64,000 nt of DNA from positions 55,275 through 119,274 of the forward strand of contig JBEKHH010000008.1 of assembly GCA_050012375.1 (NCBI GenBank), given 5' to 3'. Source of the stretch: PALSA-1353 sp050012375 (GTDB taxonomy: Bacteria; Planctomycetota; Phycisphaerae; Tepidisphaerales; Tepidisphaeraceae). The position numbers were made by a program, and so were the translations under genes. Positions 1 to 9,328 of the stretch are shown here, piece by piece (within the stretch, counting starts at the first letter, position 1; each line of letters opens with the position of its first letter). The notes under the pieces were generated by a model. It was not told where the DNA came from and searched no databases. It saw nothing but the letters and a program-made list of their open reading frames with translations.

Positions 1-10
1 ACCAAATGGC

Positions 11-90
11 CTTCGTTTCGGGCTTCTGGTTTCGGGCTTGATTCGTCATTCTGGTTTCGCACTTTCTGGTTTCCCCGCCCCCCCAATAAT
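11..90. repeat. Low-complexity TTCGGGCTTC / TTCTGGTTT intergenic repeat
   Basis: The stretch ahead of the first gene is built from short related blocks (CTTCGTTTCGGGCTTC, TTCTGGTTTCGGGCTTG, TTCTGGTTTCGC). The 16-bp block CTTCGTTTCGGGCTTC recurs exactly at 51585-51600, next to CCGAAATCCGAAATCCGAA-type repeats. It looks like a dispersed, slippage-prone spacer repeat; no coding role is apparent. Confidence 0.6.
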
Positions 91-131
91 TTTGTCCGCT
101 TTGCCCGCGCCGCGTACATTGCTCCCCCGGT

Positions 132-2699
132 ATGACGGATTCGGACCTGCTGCGTGCCTATGCGGAGAATCGATCGGAAGACGCCTTCGCGGCCTTGATC
201 GATCGGTATGTGCGCCTCGTCTATTCAGCCTGCGTGCGGCAATTGTCCGACCGCCATCTGGCGGAAGATGCCACGCAAGGCGTCTTCGTCCTGCTGAGCC
301 AAAAGGTGCGCAAGATTCCCAGTGATCGACTCGGCGGATGGCTGCTGACAACCGCCCGGTACGCCTGCGCCAACATCCGCAGGTCGCAAATGCGCCGACA
401 GCAACGCGAGCAGGTGGTCGCCATGAACCAGGATCGCAAATCGGATTCCGATAGCACCGAACTGCTTGCCATGCTCGACGAGGCGCTCTGCCATTTGCGC
501 AAGACCGACCGGGAAGCTCTCGTGCTGCGCTATCTCAAGGAGCAGCCGCTGGTGGAAGTGGGGTACGTACTGGGGATTTCCGAAGAGGCGGCCCGCAAGC
601 GCGTCGCGCGGGGGATGGACAAATTGCGGCGCTATTTTTCACGCCGCGGCTTGATGACCGATTCGGCCGCTCTCTCCGCCGTGATGGCCGAGCAGGCGCA
701 AGGCTCGGCCCTGACGCCGGCCGTGCACCAGCTTATCAAACAAGGGGTTCTCCAGGCATGTCACGCGGGAACCGCCAGCGGCGCCGTGGGGGCGGCGATC
801 GCCAAGGGAGTCAACATGACGATCCTGACGACGAAACTGAAAATCGCCGCCGTCCTCGCGGCGATCGCCGTCGCCTTGCTGGGCGGCGGATGGTTGATCT
901 CACAGGTGATGACGGGCGAACCGCCCAGCCCTCCGGCCGTCCACGCTGCTCCGGTCGCCGCGGCCTCGACGCCGTCGCCGTATCCGGATGTCGTGCTCGA
1001 TCTGAGCACGCCGGAGAAATCGTTCGACTCGATGACTCGTGCGATAGCCGCGGGGGATCGGGCGAAGTTGTATGCCTGCCTGACCGCCGACGCCAATCGG
1101 CCCGCGACCCTGCTCGACGGCCTTCTGGAGGTCAGTTTGTCGCAGAACCGCCTGATCCGCGCGGTCAACCAGGTCTTCGGCAACGGCGAACGGGCCAGGC
1201 ACTTCGGCACGCCCGACACGATCATGCGAATCATCATCTCCGGTTGGCCCAGAGGCTCACAGATCGCCAAAATCCAGGGCGATACCGCCTCGCTGCCGCT
1301 AAGCCTTCCACCTATGGTCATTCAATTGCTTCCGCAGTCCGTGCGGTCTGAAGTGCAAACGTGGTCAGGCGCCTCGGTACCCTTTGTCCGGTCGGGCAAC
1401 CAGTGGAAAGCGAACATAGATCAAGTCGGACGCATTATAGGCAGCCTAGATGGCCAAGATATTAATACCGCCGACCATGACAAACTGGTGGCGATTCTGA
1501 TGGGCGAGGCCAAGAGTCAAGCCCGGATTGCCGACGAAATCATCAACCGCAATTGTCACAGGTTGCGAGAAGCCGAAGGCCAATGGCAGAGGGACCTGGG
1601 CGCGCTTTTCACGGCCGAGGGGATCAGGAGTTTTGGCTTTGATTTCGTCCCAGCCGCGCCGGCGAGTGGAGTTCCCGACATTCAAGGCGCCTGGGAAGGC
1701 TCGATGGATCTCTTCGGCACAGGCATTGCCGAGGGAGCCTCCACCAAAACGCGCATCGTCTTGAAATTGGTCAACACCAGCGGCAGCTACAGCGCAACGA
1801 TCGACTGCATCGAGATGGGCCGAAAAGATGTTCCCACCCAAAAAGTCGTTTACGACTATCCGATAGTCCGGCTCGAATGGAACCCGAGGACGGTGTACAC
1901 CCTGACGTTGAACACTGGTGCGACGGAAATGTATTTCGACGTCACGAGCTTTCAAGGGCAGAGCCGAGAGGTCGTGCTGAAGCGAACCGACTCGCCGGAC
2001 CCGGTTCCCCAGCGCCTGGCCGAAAGCGATTTCACGCCGCGAAACAATTCCGATTTGCAGGGCTATTGGGAGGGAACCATCGGCGCCGGGCCGGACGCGC
2101 TGCCCGTGAATCTCAAAATCGCCGAGCCGTCCGAAGGAACATTTCACGCTGAACTGGACAGCCCCATGCTCGGCGCCAGCGGCCTGCCGTCATCCGTCTT
2201 TTACAACCAGCCCGTGGTGAAACTGAAGGTTGAAACAGGGGCTGGCATGTTCCGAGGTAAAATCAACGGCGCGGCGACCGAAATAACCGGTTCCTGGATT
2301 CAGGCAGGCCAGGCCAAGTCGGCGGAATTCCACCGAGCCGATTTTCGCGCCCGACACGCGTACGACGCCGACAAAGTTTATTCATATACTTCCAGCACCG
2401 ATTTGCAGGGACACTGGAAAGGGTCGTGGGATTTTATAGGAACAAAAATTCGACTGGCCCTGGACATCGCCAAGCTCCCGGACGGCACATTTTCAGCCGC
2501 CCTGGCCAATCTCGACCAATTCGGAAACGACGATCCCATTCCTCCATCGGACTTTCAATATTCGCCGTCGGGAGTGCGCATGGAATGGAAATGGGCCGGC
2601 GGCGCATTCGAGGGCAAACTGAAAAACGGCAAACTCACCGGCGTCTGGCGGCAGGGGGGCGGGTCATTTCCGCTCGTATTTACAAGGACCGCGCCGTAG
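132..2699 (+). CDS. ECF sigma factor fused to a membrane anchor and a periplasmic three-repeat tail
   Basis: Residues 1-180 form a complete ECF-type sigma-70 factor: region 2 with the YSACVRQL...AEDATQGVF signature, then region 4 with a helix-turn-helix around EVGYVLGISEEAARKRV. A single hydrophobic segment lies at about 237-258, so the remaining ~590 residues are predicted to be outside the cytoplasm. That tail ends in three related ~100-residue repeats, each opening with an IQGAW/LQGYW/LQGHW motif (about 515, 640 and 755) and rich in predicted beta strands. The design suggests a one-protein signal transducer in which the tail senses an envelope cue, with no separate anti-sigma gene beside it. 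Long membrane-tethered tails on ECF factors are known from planctomycetes; the ligand is unknown. The ATG at 132 has no clear Shine-Dalgarno site. Confidence 0.9.
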   Translation: MTDSDLLRAYAENRSEDAFAALIDRYVRLVYSACVRQLSDRHLAEDATQGVFVLLSQKVRKIPSDRLGGWLLTTARYACANIRRSQMRRQQREQVVAMNQDRKSDSDSTELLAMLDEALCHLRKTDREALVLRYLKEQPLVEVGYVLGISEEAARKRVARGMDKLRRYFSRRGLMTDSAALSAVMAEQAQGSALTPAVHQLIKQGVLQACHAGTASGAVGAAIAKGVNMTILTTKLKIAAVLAAIAVALLGGGWLISQVMTGEPPSPPAVHAAPVAAASTPSPYPDVVLDLSTPEKSFDSMTRAIAAGDRAKLYACLTADANRPATLLDGLLEVSLSQNRLIRAVNQVFGNGERARHFGTPDTIMRIIISGWPRGSQIAKIQGDTASLPLSLPPMVIQLLPQSVRSEVQTWSGASVPFVRSGNQWKANIDQVGRIIGSLDGQDINTADHDKLVAILMGEAKSQARIADEIINRNCHRLREAEGQWQRDLGALFTAEGIRSFGFDFVPAAPASGVPDIQGAWEGSMDLFGTGIAEGASTKTRIVLKLVNTSGSYSATIDCIEMGRKDVPTQKVVYDYPIVRLEWNPRTVYTLTLNTGATEMYFDVTSFQGQSREVVLKRTDSPDPVPQRLAESDFTPRNNSDLQGYWEGTIGAGPDALPVNLKIAEPSEGTFHAELDSPMLGASGLPSSVFYNQPVVKLKVETGAGMFRGKINGAATEITGSWIQAGQAKSAEFHRADFRARHAYDADKVYSYTSSTDLQGHWKGSWDFIGTKIRLALDIAKLPDGTFSAALANLDQFGNDDPIPPSDFQYSPSGVRMEWKWAGGAFEGKLKNGKLTGVWRQGGGSFPLVFTRTAP

Positions 2700-2795
2700 T
2701 CATCTTGCAAATTGCCCCCGGACCGCATTCCCACCCACAACCCGATTAGAATACTTGGAGCCAAGGGAATTTGCCCGTGGCCGAAAGTGCATTTC

Positions 2796-3977
2796 ATGGA
2801 CCTGGGCGATGAACAATCCGTGGCGTTTGCCGTCTGGGGCGACGATCTCGACCCCCAGGCCCTTGAGCAGATGCGCACCGCCGCCCGCCTTCCCGTCGCG
2901 GTCTCCGGGGCGCTGATGGCCGATGCGCATGTCGGATACGGCTTGCCCATCGGCGGCGTGCTGGCGACGGATCGCGCGGTGATTCCCTACGCCGTCGGCG
3001 TGGACATCGCCTGCCGGATGAAACTCTCGATTCTGGATATCCCACCGGACCGGCTCCAGCGCGAAGGCGATCGGCTGGCCAAGGTGTTGGAGCGGGAGAC
3101 GGTTTTCGGCGCCGGCGGCGTGCATCGCAAGCCGCTCGGGCACGACGTGCTCGCTGCCGATTGGGACACCCTGCCCATCACCCGCCGGCTGTTCGACAAG
3201 GCCCGGGCCCAATTGGGCACCAGCGGCAGCGGAAACCACTTCGTCGAGTTTGGCGTGCTTTCGCTTCCCGCCCCGGAATCCGGTCTGCCGGCCGGATCTT
3301 ATCTGGCCCTGCTGAGTCACAGCGGAAGCCGCGGCGCCGGCGCCGCCATCGCCGATCATTATTCCCGCCTCGCCATCTCCCTGCATCCGGAATTGCCGCA
3401 GGAATTGAAGCGCCTGGCGTGGCTGGATATGGACAGCGATCCGGGCCGGGAATATTGGGCGGCGATGAATCTGATGGGCGAGTACGCCTCCGCCAATCAC
3501 GCCCTGATCCATCGCCAAATCGCCCGCGCGCTGGGGGCCGAGATATTGGCCGGCGTCGAGAACCATCACAATTTCGCCTGGAAGGAAACCCACGGAGGGC
3601 GCGAGGTGATTGTGCATCGCAAAGGCGCCACCCCGGCGGCCGCGGGCGCGATCGGCGTCATCCCCGGCTCGATGGCCTCGCCCGCGTTCGTCGTGCGCGG
3701 ACGCGGCAAGGAAAGCTCGCTCAATTCCGCCAGCCACGGCGCCGGCCGACTCATGAGCCGCCGCGCCGCCAAAGACAAATTCCGTTGGGCCCAGGTCAAA
3801 CCGCTCCTGGCCGCCGCGGGTGTCAGGCTCCTCTCCGCCGGCATCGATGAAGTGCCGGGCGCTTACAAGGACATCCACCGCGTCATGCAAGCACAGAGCG
3901 ATCTCGTCGAAGTCATCGGCCAATTCGATCCGAAGATCGTGCGCATGGCCCCGGGCGGCCAGCGGCCGGAGGATTGA
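2796..3977 (+). CDS. rtcB: RtcB family RNA ligase
   Basis: RtcB ligases join RNA ends with 2',3'-cyclic phosphate or 3'-phosphate to 5'-OH using Mn2+ and GTP, in RNA repair or tRNA splicing. Family landmarks are present in order: ADAHVGYGLPIGGV, then VGVDIACRM with the metal-binding Asp and Cys (about residues 70 and 73), SGSGNHFVE, SHSGSRG, the VENHHNF metal-binding segment, and SASHGAGR, whose His carries the guanylate. All expected catalytic residues are visible, so the enzyme should be active. The usual MPDVH and DIGCGM motifs read MADAH and DIACRM, marking a divergent subgroup. The reading frame is open from TTG 2712, but the ATG at 2796 gives the best family fit (393 aa). The stop overlaps the next start (TGATG). 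Confidence 0.88.
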   Translation: MDLGDEQSVAFAVWGDDLDPQALEQMRTAARLPVAVSGALMADAHVGYGLPIGGVLATDRAVIPYAVGVDIACRMKLSILDIPPDRLQREGDRLAKVLERETVFGAGGVHRKPLGHDVLAADWDTLPITRRLFDKARAQLGTSGSGNHFVEFGVLSLPAPESGLPAGSYLALLSHSGSRGAGAAIADHYSRLAISLHPELPQELKRLAWLDMDSDPGREYWAAMNLMGEYASANHALIHRQIARALGAEILAGVENHHNFAWKETHGGREVIVHRKGATPAAAGAIGVIPGSMASPAFVVRGRGKESSLNSASHGAGRLMSRRAAKDKFRWAQVKPLLAAAGVRLLSAGIDEVPGAYKDIHRVMQAQSDLVEVIGQFDPKIVRMAPGGQRPED

Positions 3978-5521
3978 TGCACGCTTCCCTCCGCAAATCC
4001 GCCATTCCAATCTCGCTCCTTGCTTTGATCGTCATCGTTGCCGCCGGCCTGCGACTCGACCACATTACCAAGCCAAACCTCTGGCTCGACGAATTCTGGA
4101 CGCTCTATTTGGCGACCGGCAGGGGAGATTCAGCATTTCAATTGCCTCTGAACACCATCCTCTGGCCTCCACCCGCCCTCGGATTCGCCGGGGCGCCGCC
4201 TTGGTGGCACATCTGGAACGGTGTTGATTCCACGACCCATCCTCCCCTTTATCACATCATCCTGCGGCTTTGGGTGGATCTTCTGGGCGACGGGGATGGC
4301 TCGATCCGAACCATGTCCACGCTGTTTTCCCTCGCCTGCGTCGTGTTGCTCTACGTTGTGGTTCTGAAATCCAGCGGCGACCGATGGCAGGCTTGCGTCG
4401 CCGCCGCCTTGATGGCTTTGGCGCCAGTTCAGATTGTCCTCAGCCAGCAGGTGCGCCCCTACACCATGATGCAGTTCATCGCTCTTGTCGCCGCCGTCGC
4501 GCTCCTCTCCATCGAACAAACAAATTGGTCGTGGCGTAAATTATTGATCCTGGCTCTGGCCGTTATTGCATTGACTTTGACCCACTACTTCTCCGTGGGA
4601 TTGATCGCCGCTTTCGCCGCATATTCCATTCTGCGCTTGCGCGGCAAAAATAGAATCGCCGCCTTTTCGACCATCGTGCTCGCCGCTTTCATCGCCGCCG
4701 CGGCGTGGGGACCGAATTTCCTGGCGTATAACCGGGGCAATCCCCTCACCGGCTATGGCACGTTCTCCAATAGAACCCTCCCTCGCCTTGCTTTGAGCGT
4801 GCCGCAGCGATTGACCTTGGAATCCAATAACGACCAATTCCTCTCGGCGGACAACGCCTCCTGGCCTTTGGTCATTTCACTGGCAATCATCACTTATTTG
4901 ATCCCGGCGTTCAGACTGCGCCGGCATCCGCATCTGCTCTTCTGGTGGCTCTGGATCGTGGGCCAGATCGGCTTGGTTTTAATGATCGATGTGGCCCGGC
5001 ATTCAACGCTCCTGACCATCGCCCGATACACAACATTGGCCGCCCCAGGCGTCTACGCCATTCTGGCCGTTGGGCTTCCGAGCCGGATCGGTAATTGGTC
5101 GCCCCCGATTATATTTTTCTGCGCCATGATCTTTGCCGTGGACCATTGGCTGCTCGGCCCCCCAAATTCCCAGGATCTCAGAACGATCGCGAACCTTGTC
5201 CGGCCAGACCTCTCGCCAAGCGACGTGGTGATCATCACCGGCAATTATTACCAGGCCGCCAACCACGAACCGCCGCTGACATACTTCGTCCTCTCCCGCT
5301 ATGCTGGAACTTGGAACAGTCCAGTCGTCTTCGCCACCGCGCCGCTGAGCGACCAGACCCAGCTTCGCTTGCGGCAATACAAGCGAATCTGGGTGATCGG
5401 CATCGATCCATCGCGTGACACAAATAAAATATTGCCCGGCTGGCAAGTGCACGATGTCCACGGTCCGGGAGGCAGCAACCTCCTATGGTCTGTGACGCCC
5501 GGCAACGCGAGGAACTCATGA
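3977..5521 (+). CDS. Polytopic membrane glycosyltransferase-like protein (GT-C / GT39-like)
   Basis: This 514-residue protein has about ten hydrophobic segments. An acidic motif (LWLDEFWT) follows the first transmembrane helix, which is typical of the GT-C fold enzymes (PMT/ArnT/GT39 type) that use lipid-linked sugar donors. Further typical features are a long first outside loop and a HYF-containing segment near residue 195. The substrate cannot be told. The ATG at 3977 overlaps the rtcB stop codon and its own stop overlaps the next start (ATGA), so the three genes are probably co-translated. Confidence 0.75.
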   Translation: MHASLRKSAIPISLLALIVIVAAGLRLDHITKPNLWLDEFWTLYLATGRGDSAFQLPLNTILWPPPALGFAGAPPWWHIWNGVDSTTHPPLYHIILRLWVDLLGDGDGSIRTMSTLFSLACVVLLYVVVLKSSGDRWQACVAAALMALAPVQIVLSQQVRPYTMMQFIALVAAVALLSIEQTNWSWRKLLILALAVIALTLTHYFSVGLIAAFAAYSILRLRGKNRIAAFSTIVLAAFIAAAAWGPNFLAYNRGNPLTGYGTFSNRTLPRLALSVPQRLTLESNNDQFLSADNASWPLVISLAIITYLIPAFRLRRHPHLLFWWLWIVGQIGLVLMIDVARHSTLLTIARYTTLAAPGVYAILAVGLPSRIGNWSPPIIFFCAMIFAVDHWLLGPPNSQDLRTIANLVRPDLSPSDVVIITGNYYQAANHEPPLTYFVLSRYAGTWNSPVVFATAPLSDQTQLRLRQYKRIWVIGIDPSRDTNKILPGWQVHDVHGPGGSNLLWSVTPGNARNS

Positions 5522-7680
5522 GCGGTCCCCTCCATACCAATCGTTTGGCAAGGGAAAGCTCGCCGTATCTTCTTCAACACGCGCACAATCCCGTGGACTG
5601 GTATCCCTGGGGCGAAGAAGCCTTGGATCGGGCCAAACGCGAAAACCGCCCCATCTTTCTTTCCGTCGGATACAGCACCTGTTACTGGTGCCATGTCATG
5701 GAACGGCAATGTTTCGAGGACGACGAGATTGCCGCCGAGATGAACCGCCGCTTCATCAACATCAAAGTCGATCGCGAGGAACGTCCCGATATCGATCAGC
5801 TTTACATGACGGCCCTGCAAGTTCTGACGCGGCAGGGCGGTTGGCCGATGAACGTCTTCCTCACGCCCGACCTCCGTCCATTTTTCGCCGGCACATATTT
5901 CCCGCCTACGGATTCTTCCGGCCGAGCGGGTTTCCCCAAGGTCCTGGCCGCCGTCGAAGATGCCTATCGGAACCGCCCCGGCGACGTAAACGCCACCGCC
6001 GAGCAGGTGACGGCCATTCTCCGCCAGATGTCGCGCCCGCGCCCCTCCGCAATGCCCATCAAGATCGACCGGACGTGGATTAGGGAAATGATCGACCGCG
6101 CCGCCGCCGATTTCGACCCGCAGAACGGCGGTTTCGGTTCGGCCCCAAAATTCCCGCAGCAGACATTACTCGAATTGCTGCTCGTCTACCTCCGCGATAA
6201 TCCCGACGCGGACCTGCTGGCCATCGTGCAAAAATCGTTGGATGCCATGGCCTACGGCGGCATTCGCGATCACCTCGGCGGAGCGTTTCATCGCTACAGC
6301 ACCGATGCCCGATGGCTCGTGCCGCACTTCGAGATCATGCTCTACGACAACGCCATGCTGCTTTGGATTTATTCCGAGGCGCACCGCCAAACCGGCGAAA
6401 TGCGATACGCCGCCGTTGCCCGCGGAATTGCCGACTTCGTCCTCGGCGAAATGACCGCTCGCTCAGGCGCATTCTTCACCGCCTTCGATGCCGAAGCCGA
6501 TGCCCAGGAAGGCGCGACTCATCTCTGGACGCGCACCGAAGTGCAGCAAGCCCTGGCGGATCAGCCGGACGCCAGCCGCTTCCTGCGAGTCTATGGCCTG
6601 GACGATGGTCCCAACTTCGCCGACCCGCATCACGGCAATCCCGACACGTCGGGACCGGATAAGAATGTTCTATACCTGGCCGAGCCGGCCGACGGATCGC
6701 CTCTGCTCGATGAAAAGCTCGGCCGGATGCGGCAAATTCTGCTGACCGTCCGCCGCCGGCGAAAGCAGCCGATGCTCGACACCAAGGTCCTTACCAGTTG
6801 GAACGCGCTGATGATTCGGGGGCTGGCCCACGCGGGCGCGGCGCTGAAGGAAGAGCGATACCTTCGCGCCGCGCGAACCGCCGCGGAGTTCCTGCTGTCC
6901 AATCACCGTGATTCGGGCGGCGGCCTGCTTCGAGTCAGCACCGGCCCGGCGGCCCGGCATCGGGCGTTTTTGGATGACTACGCATTTCTCATCCAGGCCC
7001 TTTTATCGCTCTCCATGCGCGACGAGGCGTCGCACCTGGCTCAAACCATGCACCAAAGATTTTCCGCGGGGCCGGAAGGCGGTTTCTTCTACACCGATGA
7101 TCGCGCCACCGACCTGATTGTCCGCCAGATGATCGGCAGCGACAGCCCGCTCCCCAGCGGCAACGGCGTGGCCGCAATCGCGCTGCTGGAACTCGGCCAG
7201 TCGCAGCAATCGCACCAGACGATTTCCGCCTTCGCCGGGCAAATGGAAAGCGTCGGCGAAGGGATGAGCGCGCTCGTGCAGGCGGCGCTCCTGTACATCA
7301 ATGTTCACGGCGAACTGCAAACAGCCGCCGCAGCGCCTCCCGATCGCTCCCCATCGCCCGCCGAGTTGGCCGCTGACGTGCTCAAGGTCGAGGTGTCATG
7401 GCAGACTCCGGCTCTTTTGCGCGTGAACTGTCGCGTTACCGAGGGATATCATCTCAATGCCCACGATGCCGCTTCCGCCCCCACGCAACTGCGCGCCGCC
7501 GCCGCGGAAGTGGAATCGATCCAATATCCCCCAGGCGAACTGCGGGGAGATTTCGAAATCATGGTGAGCCTGAAATCCCCGGCCACAGATGGCTTCGACC
7601 TGGCCATATCCTACCAAGCCTGCGACGCCAGCGCCTGTTTGCCGATCGTGACGCGACGGTTTGCGGTCACCCCCGTTTAG
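5518..7680 (+). CDS. YyaL/DUF255 thioredoxin-like protein with C-terminal DsbD-alpha-like domain
   Basis: The N-terminus is the DUF255 thioredoxin-like domain with the hallmarks ESSPYLLQHAHNPVDWY and a CxxC in TCYWCHVM. It is followed by a six-hairpin (alpha/alpha toroid) region typical of the YyaL / spermatogenesis-associated protein 20 family, with HFEIMLYDNAMLL and a KVLTSWNALMI segment. The last ~100 residues (from about 620) resemble the N-terminal domain of DsbD, with the pair of cysteines in YQACDASACLP. This fusion suggests thiol-disulfide chemistry. The ATG at 5518 overlaps the upstream stop by four bases and is preceded by a GAGGAA-like site, so it is preferred over the ATG at 5485. 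No signal peptide is seen, which is odd for a DsbD-alpha-like module. Confidence 0.88.
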   Translation: MSGPLHTNRLARESSPYLLQHAHNPVDWYPWGEEALDRAKRENRPIFLSVGYSTCYWCHVMERQCFEDDEIAAEMNRRFINIKVDREERPDIDQLYMTALQVLTRQGGWPMNVFLTPDLRPFFAGTYFPPTDSSGRAGFPKVLAAVEDAYRNRPGDVNATAEQVTAILRQMSRPRPSAMPIKIDRTWIREMIDRAAADFDPQNGGFGSAPKFPQQTLLELLLVYLRDNPDADLLAIVQKSLDAMAYGGIRDHLGGAFHRYSTDARWLVPHFEIMLYDNAMLLWIYSEAHRQTGEMRYAAVARGIADFVLGEMTARSGAFFTAFDAEADAQEGATHLWTRTEVQQALADQPDASRFLRVYGLDDGPNFADPHHGNPDTSGPDKNVLYLAEPADGSPLLDEKLGRMRQILLTVRRRRKQPMLDTKVLTSWNALMIRGLAHAGAALKEERYLRAARTAAEFLLSNHRDSGGGLLRVSTGPAARHRAFLDDYAFLIQALLSLSMRDEASHLAQTMHQRFSAGPEGGFFYTDDRATDLIVRQMIGSDSPLPSGNGVAAIALLELGQSQQSHQTISAFAGQMESVGEGMSALVQAALLYINVHGELQTAAAAPPDRSPSPAELAADVLKVEVSWQTPALLRVNCRVTEGYHLNAHDAASAPTQLRAAAAEVESIQYPPGELRGDFEIMVSLKSPATDGFDLAISYQACDASACLPIVTRRFAVTPV

Positions 7681-7707
7681 CCGCGTCCCGAAGGGGAGCG
7701 CGTTTTC
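7675..7707. repeat. Hairpin repeat GTTTAGCCGCG...GCGCGTTTTC, copy 1
   Basis: A 33-bp sequence that includes the stop codon of the preceding gene recurs at 18752-18784 with one mismatch. It can fold as CGCGTCCC-GAAG-GGGAGCGCG followed by TTTTC, so it may act as a terminator here. Its second copy lies upstream of a gene, which indicates a dispersed element rather than a gene-specific terminator. Confidence 0.7.
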
Positions 7708-7750
7708 CCCAATTGAACCCCACACCGCTTTTCGCTACGTTTGCCCCACC

Positions 7751-9310
7751 ATGATTGTCACCAGCGCCAGCGCGGAGATTTCCGCAGCCGATCGAACGCC
7801 CGCGAATTCCCAGGTCGTCGTCGTTTTCGTCGCCCAGGGAGATGCCTCCGCGCCCCCGGCCGCCAAACGCGCGGGCAACGAAATTGCCCGGAGCGTCGAT
7901 CGGCTTCTGTCGGCCAAGGCGGCCGACGGAAAAGCCAACGAAATCACCTTCGACATCCTCGGAAATGGCGCCCGCACCCGCCGCGTGTTTGTTGCCGGCC
8001 TCGGAAAGCCGGAGAAGATTTCCGCCGAAACGATCCGCCAGTCCGCCGGCGCCGTATTGGCGGGATTGCGGAAACATCGAATCGACCGCACGGCCATTGT
8101 TCTGCCGGAATTGAAATCCATCCAGGCTCCCGCCGCGGCCGATGCCGTCGCCAGCGGAATTTCCCTCGCGGCTTTTGCCTACCAGGAATACAAAGGGACC
8201 GCTTCCAAATCCCGCGAAAAGAACGACGAAGCCCCCGCCAAGCGGATCGCCATTACGCTCGTCGCGGACAAGACGTCGCTGGCGAAAGTGAAACTGGCCA
8301 TCGAGCGGGCGAAGATCGTTTGCACCGGCCAAAATTTCGCGCGGACCCTCGCCTCACGCCCCGGCAACGACATCAACCCGCTGACCCTCGCCAAGCAGGC
8401 CCAATCCCTCGCACGCCAAGCAGCCCTGCGCTGCACGGTGATGGACGAGCGGCAGTTGGCCCGGCTCGGCATGGGCGGAATTCTTGCCGTCGGCGGCGGC
8501 AGCATTCAGACCCCGCCGCGCTTGATCGTCCTCGAGCATCGACCGGCCAGGGGTCCGGCCAAGCGCGGGGGCAAAACCATTCTCGTCGTCGGCAAGGCGA
8601 TTACCTTCGACACCGGCGGCATCTCCATCAAGCCCGCGGAGAAGATGGGAAAAATGATCTTCGACAAATGTGGCGGTATGGCGGTCCTCGGCTTGATGTA
8701 CGCCGTCGCCAAGCTCAAATTGCCCATCCACGTCGTGGGAATCTTGGCCAGCGCCGAGAACGCCATCAGTTCCAGGGCCTATCGCCCCGGCGATATTTTG
8801 CGGATGTACAACGGCGTCACGGTCGAGGTGACCAACACCGATGCCGAGGGACGGCTCGTCCTCGGCGATGCCCTCGCCTGGGGCGTCGAAAAATACAAAC
8901 CCGCCGCCGTCGTCGATTTGGCGACTTTGACCGGCGGAGTCATCGTCGCTCTCGGCAAAACCATGGCCGGAGTCATGAGCAACAATGACGCGCTCGTAAA
9001 TGAACTGACCCAGGCGGGCGAATCCGAGGGCGAAAAAATATGGCGTTTGCCGCTCGGCGAAGATCAACGCGATTTTATAAAATCGGAATGCGCCGACATC
9101 GTCAACAGCGCGGGCAGGGAAGGCCATCCGCTCCAGGGCGGAGCGTTCCTCAGCTATTTTGTCCCGGACGATCAGTCCGTCCCCTGGGCGCATCTGGATA
9201 TCGCGGGCGTGGCCGACACCGAAAAGAAACTCCCGTATTATGCCCCCGGCGCAACCGGCTGGGGAGTGCGGACCCTCGTGCGATGGCTGGAATCACGCGC
9301 GGCGAAATAA
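7751..9310 (+). CDS. pepA: Leucyl aminopeptidase, M17 family
   Basis: M17 peptidases are cytoplasmic two-metal exopeptidases that release N-terminal residues, often as hexamers. The C-terminal catalytic domain is complete: GKAITFDTGGISIKP with the metal-binding Lys and Asp, the DKCGGMAVLG segment, and the family signature NTDAEGRLVLGDAL with metal-binding Asp and Glu and the catalytic Arg. The N-terminal ~170 residues match the regulatory macrodomain-like half. At 519 aa it is of normal length. The ATG at 7751 (MIVTSASAE) suits the family better than the upstream in-frame start at 7661, which would run through the hairpin repeat. Confidence 0.93.
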   Translation: MIVTSASAEISAADRTPANSQVVVVFVAQGDASAPPAAKRAGNEIARSVDRLLSAKAADGKANEITFDILGNGARTRRVFVAGLGKPEKISAETIRQSAGAVLAGLRKHRIDRTAIVLPELKSIQAPAAADAVASGISLAAFAYQEYKGTASKSREKNDEAPAKRIAITLVADKTSLAKVKLAIERAKIVCTGQNFARTLASRPGNDINPLTLAKQAQSLARQAALRCTVMDERQLARLGMGGILAVGGGSIQTPPRLIVLEHRPARGPAKRGGKTILVVGKAITFDTGGISIKPAEKMGKMIFDKCGGMAVLGLMYAVAKLKLPIHVVGILASAENAISSRAYRPGDILRMYNGVTVEVTNTDAEGRLVLGDALAWGVEKYKPAAVVDLATLTGGVIVALGKTMAGVMSNNDALVNELTQAGESEGEKIWRLPLGEDQRDFIKSECADIVNSAGREGHPLQGGAFLSYFVPDDQSVPWAHLDIAGVADTEKKLPYYAPGATGWGVRTLVRWLESRAAK

Positions 9311-9328
9311 AAAGCGGCGGAGAAGACG

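Noticed and set aside
32..325. Small frames before and over the start of the sigma factor gene
   Set aside because: They cover repeat DNA and the sigma region 2 code in other frames.
2700..4010. 436-codon minus-strand frame opposite rtcB
   Set aside because: It is a GC-rich shadow of rtcB, with His/Arg-rich non-protein-like composition and no recognisable motif.
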